A stretch of 64,000 nucleotides of DNA from Chrysogorgia sp. JL179-B06 (lineage: Eukaryota > Cnidaria > Anthozoa > Scleralcyonacea > Chrysogorgiidae). Position numbers and translations under genes: made by a program. The notes beneath the pieces are model-generated. The model was not told the origin of the DNA. It worked only from the letters and a program-made list of their open reading frames with translations, and searched no databases. The DNA is taken from contig JAYKKM010000156.1 in NCBI GenBank assembly GCA_035772405.1, positions 2,323,921 through 2,387,920 on the forward strand, written 5' to 3'. Positions 55,490 to 64,000 of this stretch are shown piece after piece. Positions within the stretch are counted from its first letter, which is position 1. Each line of letters starts with the position of its first letter.

Positions 55490-56985
55490 GCTATTTTGAT
55501 CATTACCATCAAAATAACACAAATTGCCAATTGATCATTATAAGTAAAATAAGGGTGAGGACAACCTGAATTATTGCATCATCCCAATCAACCTCTTACC
55601 CAGGCTTTCCACCTTTGCGAAACTGAAAACACTGCGTATATTTCTGATTTATTTACTCATCTGATCTGACACCTTTCTTCGAGTGCTCTTCACTGAAAAT
55701 CTTTGATGTGGCTGGCAAGTATCTTGATCTTATATACGCTCACAATCCAGATCGCTTTTGAAACGGGTTGGTCTACGATTTCGAGAACCTGTACTCGATC
55801 AAATTATATGTTTCCATACGCTTTTTGTCTACTAAATGTTTAATAATTTAATATGAGACTCAACATATGAATGAATGCTGTATGGAAATATGTTAACTAT
55901 TCTGAGGTAACTGTAATATTTTTATAAGCTTTGTTGCCTGTATTGTTTATTGTTATGTAATTATACAAAATAAAGTCGATGCTAAAGTTTATTGTTTCAT
56001 ATTATACCAAGTAGAAGTACTATTATCGTAAAGTATGCAATGTTGCTATATATCTGACATTACATTACCCTGTTTCCAACTTGATATACTTTGTACCAGT
56101 AAGCTTAAATGGGCTCCAAAATGTTCTGGGTTATCAGTAAGTTTGTATCGATTGTTCATATTATATGCGAATGCTTACAAATGAACGTTACAGTATTATA
56201 AATCACTCTGACACTCATTGTTGCCATTGAGTAACCCTGTTTCACTCGTTATTTTACCAGTAAGCTTAAAATGGGGCTCCAAAATGTTTCTGGGTTATCA
56301 GTAAGTTTGTATCGATTGTTCATTACATTGTATTATTATACACCAAATGGCTTTACAATGATGAACACATACAGTATATAAATCTCTGAACACCCATACC
56401 AACTATCAAAAGAAGCAAGGAAGTATGAGAGTTTGTTGTTGTTTGACCTTGCTACTGCCAGCTAAAATGCCATGGTTTTCGATTTACAGTGCCCATGCCT
56501 TATACACTGAGACAAAAGATTAGAACTGATTTAATGCCTTGCTCAAAAATGAACCTGTTTGCCCGGAACTGACCAATATGAATTCTTATTACATGAGCAC
56601 AGGCCGGCTCGCTTGCCAGGCTGACCCTGTTGACTAGAACCGGATTAGGTCAGCAAACAGGATGGCTCATGTGGTTGGGGCAGACCTTCTCAGTAAGCCA
56701 GCTTGGAGCTGAGTCAACTCACCTTCATATAATCTAAGCCATTGGACCAAACACTATGTTATGGGTTTGATAATGATGGAAAAAATTTAACCACCCCTGC
56801 ACTGACAGCTGTATCATTTACATGTACCATTGTACCTACCCAACTATAGATTTGTGTATATTGAATTCAGAAATCCCCCAAACTGAATTTGCCTACAAAT
56901 TATATGTTCTTTCAACAAGCCACAACCTCAAGTAGCCAGAGTTTAAACGCCTAGCGGGCGTCTTGTTTTGATGGTAATCATCAAT
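55490..56985 (+). mobile_element. 1.4-kb interspersed repeat, copy 2
   Basis: Inverted partner of 8530-9960, retaining the internal duplication (about 56100-56220 and 56250-56400) but lacking the hammerhead-like core. Ends near 55500 and 56970 carry inverted ATTACCATCAAAA/TTTTGATGGTAAT words, which may be its true termini. Confidence 0.6.
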
Positions 56986-56999
56986 AGACGACTTTCACG

Positions 57000-57890
57000 G
57001 ATCATGCGCAGTAGCAACAAATTTTCAAATTTTTCATCGTAGGGTAAAAAACAAACTGGTTTCAGCAGGAAAGAGCATATTGAAAATAGTTAAAGTGTAA
57101 AACTTGGGAAAGGAATTGTTTCTTGTAACTTATGTGTTGTCGTCGTCGTATGTTTGGTTTGTTTTGTTTGTTAAAAAAAGGAAGAAAGTTTAACACAAGC
57201 AAGAAAGTTGGCCATTTCAAAAGGGATTTGATTAGTGATTTATTAAGGATTTTGGCTTGGCGGGGGTGCGTTGCACGCCAAGCAAAAAATCCCTATTAAA
57301 TCCATAGTGAAGAGCAAAACTTCCAATGTGTGTAGCTTTCGCACTATTTGCTCGATTAGTTTCAAACTTTGCACTTTTACTATTTTTAATATGATCTTTC
57401 TAGCTAAAAACAGTGGTTTTTACCTCATAAGAATAATTTGAAATAAAATTGCTACCTGCGGCACATGGACCCTGAAAACTCGTCTATTGCCATGACAAAA
57501 TCGTCGGAAAAATGTGCGTTAAATATGGCGAGTTAGTCTTCAATCTTCCAATATTCTCAAGGATGTGCTGTTGAGTGGCAATGTTTTGTATTACTATGGA
57601 CTTTTTCCTCTTTTTGATAATACTTGGATTGTTTAATAGTGTTGTTTTATAAAATTGGTTGTAGGTGTATTACATAAGATTAATTATTTTGATTCAATCA
57701 TATTTCATATAGAAACTGTCACATCCACTTTAACTTGTATAATTTATGTTGAAATTTACAGCAGCTACAGACATTTAAATATTGTATTGTTAGAAAGCGT
57801 TGGAGTCGGACCTGAATGTTTTTGGAAAAGTATGGATTATTGTGATGAGCATGTAGAAGTATTATTTAAAATTTAAATATCTGATGTATG
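57000..57890. other. no recognisable genes
   Basis: A 73-codon plus-strand ORF at 57655 has a reasonable composition but no recognisable domain or splice context. Small inverted words flank 57240-57290 (CTTGGCG and CGCCAAG). Confidence 0.35.
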
Positions 57891-57894
57891 TATA

Positions 57895-58545
57895 ACGAAT
57901 GTTTTTCGATGCGCTCCGTGGAAAAACCCCACGCGCTTGATCTCTGGCACGATGACATATCACGAACATCAAGGCATGTTCGATATATCGCTTTTTTAAG
58001 AAAAAACTAAGTAAGATAGCCACAATAATGTTTACGTATATTGTAGACAGATAAATTAACTTTGATTTTATGGTAATAAGAGAGCTTGTAGGGTTGATTA
58101 TTTGTCAAGAAAACGTTCGAACGTATTCGGGTTAAAAATTACGAATGCTGATTTTGAAGATGGCGGCCAAATAATAAGGCCGCTCCTCTTCGAACGTTTT
58201 GGTTGTAGAAACAGTTATAACTTTACAAGGTCTATTATACCTTAAAAGAAAGATAATTTATCTGTCTAACAAATATACGTATAGATTATGTGTTGTAGCT
58301 TACTTAGTTTTCCTAAATAAATCGAACATGTCCAAAATACGAACAATATTGCCGCTATTTTGAATATTAAGTCGGTCGTATTTTTAAGCCTCTCTACCTT
58401 TACTTCGAACGTTTTTTTGAGAAATAAATGAAGCATACAAGCTCTATTATACCTTGAAAAGAAAGTTAAATTTATTCTATCTACAACATACGTTAAAGTT
58501 TATTTCGCTAGCTTACTCAGTTTTGTTGGTACCAACCATTTCAAA
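57895..58545. repeat. repeat with inverted and direct copies
   Basis: AAAACTAAGTAAGATAGCCAC (57998) is mirrored at about 58300 (GTAGCTTACTTAGTTTTC) and resembles 58505-58525 (GCTAGCTTACTCAGTTTTG). CTATTATACCTTAAAAGAAA (58231) and CTATTATACCTTGAAAAGAAA (58443) are direct copies. TTCGAACG words occur several times. This is probably a decayed foldback element. Confidence 0.5.
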
Positions 58546-58549
58546 ATCG

Positions 58550-61500
58550 CTTTATATTTCGCGCAACGCGAAGATAGACCGAGCATTTCCCGACGAACTT
58601 CGTGAATTGTTCGTATGACGTCACTACATCAAACTGAGTTACAGATCTTCAATTTTAATCTTATCCTGCGCATGTAGTAAATTCATAATGGCGTCCGAAA
58701 ATCCGAGGGTCAACTCGTTTTTCTCCATTTTTCGCTATTTCAAAGGCGTTTGCATTTAGTTACAAAGGTATCCTATCACGTATATTTGAGGGGCTGTTAA
58801 TCAACCTTTGATGTTATAACGAGGCATGAATTTTTATTATAGTCTCCCAGTTTCTTCCCATTCGCAAATACACACCACCGCCCTTCGACCTTCCCATTTT
58901 CACCCACACATTGTTCATGTCAATCATCAATGTTATCCACATAATATAATTATATTGATATTCGTTAATATGCTCAAATGTACTGTTTGCCCCTACTATT
59001 TACAAAATTTCAACACCGATGGTAGGTCTCATTACTCCACCCATATATTACACAAAATCTCACACTATTCACATTTCACAATCGCTATCTACTCCTACTG
59101 TTGGTATACGCCACATAACATGTTATTTCGCATCCAAATGGGAACACCCGTTTTTTAAGCGTCAAATTACGTCATCCCCCCCCCCGTTTTTAATTGTAAA
59201 CACGTCATCCAACTCAGAGCCCCATGCCGTAGTCTGAATTTACTCCAGTCGATTGTCAAAACATCCAACTTATTACCATATTTAACACCGGTGCAGGTCC
59301 CATCACCTATCTTTTTATCAAAACAAAATACATGCAGTAGTGTATTTTGTTTTTGGCGCTACCGTGCATATTTCGTTTGATCTGGGTGCGACTAGTGGTG
59401 TAATTTCAGGTAAGGAAACCAGTTTACCATTCCACATAATCATTTGTTTATTAACTTTATTGCGAATGAAATTGTCTCAATGAATTTTTGAAAATAATAG
59501 ACATCGTTTCAAGCTCACCAAAAGTGATCGCATCGCGTTGTATGAATTAATTTATGACCTTTAGTTTATATTTAGATTTTAGATTTACCATACTAAACAC
59601 ATATGTATAATTATGTTAAAAAGGCCATTATCAGACTGGCAATATATGTTGCAACAGCAGTTCGAAGAAGCTGTGAGCACGAACAAATATTGGTCAGTGA
59701 TTACATTTAATATTTTAATGATTTATTTAACCTAATAAAATCCGGCTCGCTGGTTTTTCCCATATGATCCATATCCGCGATCCGAAAGGAAAATTAATGG
59801 TGAAAATTTAAATGATTTACACAGTATATTATATATAATCTATATATACTGTTATATATTATATAAATAGATAAAAAGTTGATACTGAATACTGATTTCT
59901 AGTGGTAAAACTTTTATTAAATCTTCATCAGAACTAAAAAATTTAAGAATACAGAAACGCACTGCATCCAAATATCCAATTATGTCAATTCATTAAATAT
60001 TATTGCACAAACCCGGTCCTTAGGGACCGCCGAAGAAAATGGGGTATAAGAATGTTGGAAGCGGAAATTCACATTTTTTGTTGACCCGTATATTACTCTG
60101 TATGTACTGTAGAATGCAAGGACTCTAAATAAACGCTTCAATGTTTGTTACTAATTACCTTGCTTGCCCCCCCCCCCCCCAAAGGTTATCACATCATTAG
60201 GTGTGTTGTCTATGTCCAGTACTTTCGGCATGATTTCTAATGGCAGAAGTCATTTTGTCCTTTTCTTTTGTACCAGCTGATCTTTTGCTTTTCACCTACA
60301 TATGTTCAAATGAGCATGATTTAATGTATTTAACCTTTTGTATGCAATTGCTTTGACCTGGTTCTGCATTGTTTTTTTAGTCCATTGTTTTTTTAAAATA
60401 TTTTGTACTTAATGTAGCGTAAATAGCGGTATTAAAGGCGGTCTTTTATGTCATTACGAAGGACACATTGAACTCTTTTCTGACCACACCTTTCACATAA
60501 GGGATTATAGCAAAACCTATCAGGGTTGCATAATGGTCTGTCATTCCGGTGCCCACCCCAAATGGGAGTTTTGCGACAAATTTACTAGGGTAGCCATTTC
60601 ACTTTAAAGAATCATCTTAGAACCATGCTACTTTTCTTCATTCCGTAATTCATCGCTCAATGGTAAAACCAATTTGAGCGATGAATGGTTTAATCCCATG
60701 GCACAACTGAAATGATGACATTTTAGTAATACTGCATATTTTGGGGTCCTGAGTGCTGGTGTGACCTAATCAGAGCATTAAAGTCATCATTAAATTTGTT
60801 GAAACTGGCTTTTTTTCTATCATATGCAGCTGCATTTATCCACTTTGCTTCCCTCCAATTGTTTCATTTTCAAAATGCTTAATTTTCCTACTATGTGGTA
60901 TTGCCCTGTTGTTTCATCTATAAATCTATTTTGCTGTGTAGAGAGACTAGAGTAGCTGACTGGGAATTTTTGTGTTTCAATGCAGTCTTTTAATGTTTCA
61001 GTGCAAATTTTAAATGTTCACAGGCAGTGGTGTTAGCTAGAGTACTTGTGATACCAGATAATTTACCTGCATTCAATTGGTTAATGTTACTAAATATGCA
61101 TGTAAAGGTCAGTACAATTAATACACTATGTATAATTAATTATGTTATTGTACTTTACATCCACCCCATAGGGTACCGGTAAAGAGCATACAAATGGACA
61201 AAGGTAGTTACCTTAAATACACATATTTACAAGTACTGTTATGTACTGGATAGTGATTTTTTCTCATGTGAAACTCCGGAGTAGCAACCAACTTTTAAGT
61301 AATTCTTTATGTATATACTGTTTAGTGTATATTATGGATATACTGTAATTATAATGTATATATATTTATATATTGGGTAGCATAGGTACATGTATAATGA
61401 AAGCCACATTAACGTTGAGACCTCTTTGCTTTTAATGGATAATGTGTGCATTATATCATGGGACACAAGTATAATGAAACACATCTTTAATTTTCTTATA

Positions 61501-61940
61501 TTTTATTTCAAATTCTTATTTCAGTTTACACTGCATGTCAACCATGTGCTGGCCATATGATATGCATTATTACTGTAGCCACAGGCTTAATTGCACTGGT
61601 TATTTGTAATCCCCTATCCCCATTAGTCTTCCTACTTTTACCATTGTCTTAAAGCACAATTAAAAATGATTAGACAAGTGTGACAAAAAATTTTAAATAT
61701 TTTTTTGATTATTCTCATTCATACTGTATTATATATTCTGTACAATCTTTGTCTAACTCTGATTCAAGTGTGCTTAATTGATCACTACATGTATAGTTAT
61801 ACATGTACCCTCCATTCTTGTACTAAAATATTTGTTCATGAAATGCTGCTTTACAGGTACAGTACTAACTAGTATATTTATAGATTTGCTTTTGTCTTTT
61901 CCTTTTCTTTGACTACCACATCACAGCCTTATGATATTGA
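58550..61940. other. mostly featureless; two weak exon candidates
   Basis: Possible plus-strand starts with donors: MASENPRVNS at about 58688, and MLKRPLSDWQYMLQQQFEEA at 59611 followed by a GTCAGT donor at 59691. Neither is supported by other exons. A C-tract lies at about 60166-60180. Otherwise AT-rich sequence without domains. Confidence 0.25.
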
Positions 61941-61944
61941 ACCA

Positions 61945-62018
61945 AAGGGTATAGCTCAGTGGTTAGTGCACTCATTTTCTGTTTGAGTGGTCTCCGGTTC
62001 AATCCCGGATTACCCCTG
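61945..62018 (+). mobile_element. tRNA-like sequence (SINE head or tRNA pseudogene)
   Basis: Box A (TATAGCTCAGTGGTTAGTGC) and box B (CCGGTTCAATCCCGG) are well preserved, and the T-arm (TCCGG/CCGGA) is perfect. The acceptor stem is short and mispaired, and the anticodon stem has a mismatch with a TCT-like anticodon position. A degenerate tRNA or SINE head is more likely than a working tRNA. Confidence 0.55.
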
Positions 62019-62284
62019 ATATTATCATTAATTCTGGTTAGAAATTTAATTGTTTTGTGCAGTTTTTATATTCACTTGGTATTTGTGTCTTAATCTTATT
62101 GGTGTATCTCAATATTTGATTCTGGTTCAAATAAATTAATGTGGTCGTGGTTATTCTGCCGATTTCTTTGTGTCACAGTATGTTTGTGTGCATTTTATTT
62201 AAAATTGGCAGATGATAACCATATAATTATTACTGTATATCTAAAAAGGTTGGTGTATCTGCCAAATTCCGAAAATTGCGTGTA

Positions 62285-63130
62285 AAGGTTGTCTAACGTT
62301 TCGAGAGAAAGGCGCTTTCGTCAAAATGAGCGAAACTTAAGTGTAATAATAACCATGTGAGACTTTTTTTTGCGTCTTTTACGACTATCATTTCCACCGG
62401 AAATGGTGTGACATGGCACCAAACTTTCATATCAGGAAATTTGAATGGAATTGATACTTGTTAAAATGTCGGGCAACGGTTTTAGTCAAACATCAATGTT
62501 CCTTACGGAACGAAGATGTTCAGAAAATTCTGTCAGGAACCGTCGCCGACAAGTATCACTGTCACGGTTAGAGGGAACAGCAATAATACAGGAGTATACA
62601 GTAAATGATGTTGGAAGAGGTGCATGTAAAAATAATGCAGAATAACGAAATTTGATTTAAGGTCCCAGAAATACCAAATGTAGCAGGGTTGAGGTGATGG
62701 AGCGGGGTTGATTGTAGCAACGGGTACGGGAAACAAGAAAAGGTGCGCTCTGGAGACTGTTGGTGATTTTGGTACTGTCTGAGGGCAACTGTTAACCAAA
62801 TTGTCCCTAATATTTTTTATTTCGTCAAAAAAGAGATGAATATGGGTTTTCGGTGAAAATGGTACACGTCTCCGTGTCAATTTTGGAGCATATGAAAATT
62901 ACGGGTAAACGATTTTCTTTAACTTTGAAGTTAAAGGGATGTGAAACGTTAAAACTAGAGGGAATTTTGTCATTGTCTTGTAAATGTGATTTGAGAGTGT
63001 TCGGAACATGCAACACGAAAAGCCTTTTGAATATGCGGCGTTCTAATAAACTAGATGGGGAAAATAAGATCTCATTTCCAAATATTCAGCCTTAAATCTT
63101 GGTCTTTCACTGCAAAGGCAGCGAATGAAA
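62285..63130 (-). pseudogene. second Penelope-like element, heavily decayed
   Basis: The minus strand carries degenerate PLE blocks in order: a CSRRPRFKAEYLEMRSYF-like thumb region (about 63100), FNVSHPFNFKVKENRLPVIF and DTETCTIFTENP (62825-62960), NIRDNLVNS (62790), then a GIY-YIG C-terminal part (FLTEFSEHLRSV near 62520). A hammerhead-like remnant (TTGACGA...CTCGAAACGTTA) lies at about 62290-62333. Multiple frameshifts and stops. It is clearly related to, but older than, the PLE at 22.5 kb. Confidence 0.7.
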
Positions 63131-63134
63131 AAAA

Positions 63135-63785
63135 GTTCGTTTCCCTATATTCTCTTGAGCTTGTTATTTGAAGTAACATTCATCCAAAAATGTTAAATAT
63201 ATTGTAAGTTGTAGAAATGGATTTTTCTCTAAGTTTCTGTTATAACACAAAACAATGGCAGAAGAAAAAGAATTATTAAGGAAAAAATTATTGTCACCGA
63301 CCTTCTTTAAGAACTATGGCCTTAAACCTACATTATCAAGTACTGTATTACAAACACTACTTGCACAGGGAGCACTAGCTAGACTTGTGTAACCGTTCTT
63401 TGAAGTCAATTGATTTAGTCCCTTAATAACTCTTCCCTACCCAGAACATAAGCGGCCATTGTTAGATTTGGCACTAAAATTCTCCTAAAATGGTCCGGAA
63501 TTTTTGAAGAGTGTTTGCATAATGGCCCGTAAAAAAAAATTAATCATTGGATGTGGCGCAGTATTTACTGCGCACATAACTATCCAATAATTCAGTGTGC
63601 AATTGCAAAACTGTGGAAATCACCTTAATAAACTATTTGGGTGATATGAGCTATTTTTGCCCAGGGGAAAACGATGATAAAGTGTATTGTACATTAGGAT
63701 GGAACCCATTTACTGATATTGATTGGGATATTAATTGTGTTTGAAATTTTCTTCCAGAATTTTAATGATTTCTTTAAATATATTT
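63135..63785. other. no recognisable genes
   Basis: AT-rich sequence without ORFs of note or structured repeats that I can support. Confidence 0.35.
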
Positions 63786-63788
63786 TAG

Positions 63789-63962
63789 AAATGTTGGAAA
63801 CTGCGGATTAGAATAACCTGTTGCTTGCAAAAGGTGCAAAAAACAAATCATGTTGTGCATCTTTTCAGAAAAAGACCACAGAAGAAGGCTACTGGAAAGA
63901 TATTTGAAAAAAGGGGAAAACAAAAATGTAACCCAACAAAAACAGAATAGCTTCATTACCGG
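63789..63962 (+). pseudogene. degenerate copy of the zinc-motif exon
   Basis: Aligns over its full length with the exon at 50934-51101 (opposite strand): AAATGTTGGAAACTGCGG against AAATGTGCAAACTGTGG at the start, and CATTACCGG followed by GTAAAT at the end. A TTTTAG acceptor is kept. A one-base gain after AAATGT and other indels break the frame and create stops, so it cannot encode the same peptide. Confidence 0.6.
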
Positions 63963-64000
63963 GTAAATTTTTAAATTTGAAATTTAAAATTATGTACGCA

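Noticed and set aside
57655..57876. 73-codon ORF as a small gene
   Set aside because: No domain, no splice or promoter context, ordinary length for chance ORFs in this window.
61945..62018. Functional tRNA-Arg(TCT)
   Set aside because: Acceptor stem is short and mispaired and the anticodon stem has a mismatch; only boxes A/B and the T-arm are good.

Overview
The window looks like intergenic and intronic DNA from an early-branching metazoan, most likely a cnidarian and possibly an anthozoan. This rests on the AT-rich composition, spliced genes, and a mixture of L2/CR1-type LINE, DIRS, BEL/Pao, Penelope, hAT, Tc1/mariner, MULE-like foldback and TTAA-type elements. The taxonomic call is an inference from repeat style and recalled protein families, not a database result. 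No complete, intact host gene is visible. Most of the sequence is layered mobile DNA, and many insertions can be ordered by target-site duplications (TSDs) read directly from the sequence.

Layout. 0-3.4 kb: LINE fragments and a tRNA-like/SINE-like repeat. 6.3-10.6 kb: two LINE 3' ends and a SAP-domain ORF split by nested foldback elements. 11-15 kb: small foldback elements. 15.9-21.3 kb: an inverted-repeat-bounded segment holding a nearly complete but twice-frameshifted L2-type LINE (16.9-20.65 kb). 21.8-22.3 kb: a DIRS RT/RNase H fragment. 22.5-25.2 kb: a Penelope-like element (PLE) with GIY-YIG endonuclease and hammerhead-like motifs, in head-to-head arrangement and split by a hAT element. 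25.5-28.7 kb: a Tc1/mariner-like element, a hAT MITE, a very long GAAA microsatellite and a 19-bp minisatellite. 30-33.9 kb: relics of an E3-ligase-like gene and a spliced integrase-like gene, with a hAT element between them.

34.1-42.17 kb is the highlight. A foldback element is itself interrupted by a 7,269-bp DNA transposon (34886-42154) with ~58-bp terminal inverted repeats and a TAA TSD. The transposon carries a degenerate, intron-containing gene. Its pieces read in order as a SAM domain split by an intron, a coiled coil, an in-frame 48-bp repeat, a conserved basic block, an in-frame 27-bp repeat, a transposase-like core and a PHD finger with a basic C-terminus. This architecture matches no named superfamily I can identify with confidence and is the best candidate for an undescribed system.

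42.3-48.6 kb: a BEL/Pao gag-protease region, split by a 2,967-bp hAT element with perfect 8-bp TSD and truncated before the reverse transcriptase. 49.6-55.4 kb: candidate exons of an unrecognised minus-strand gene; one exon has a decayed, oppositely oriented copy at 63.8 kb. 51.7-53.5 kb: minisatellite and TA tracts. 55.5-57 kb: an inverted copy of the 8.5-9.9 kb repeat. 62.3-63.1 kb: a second, decayed PLE. The rest is featureless AT-rich sequence with weak repeat remnants.
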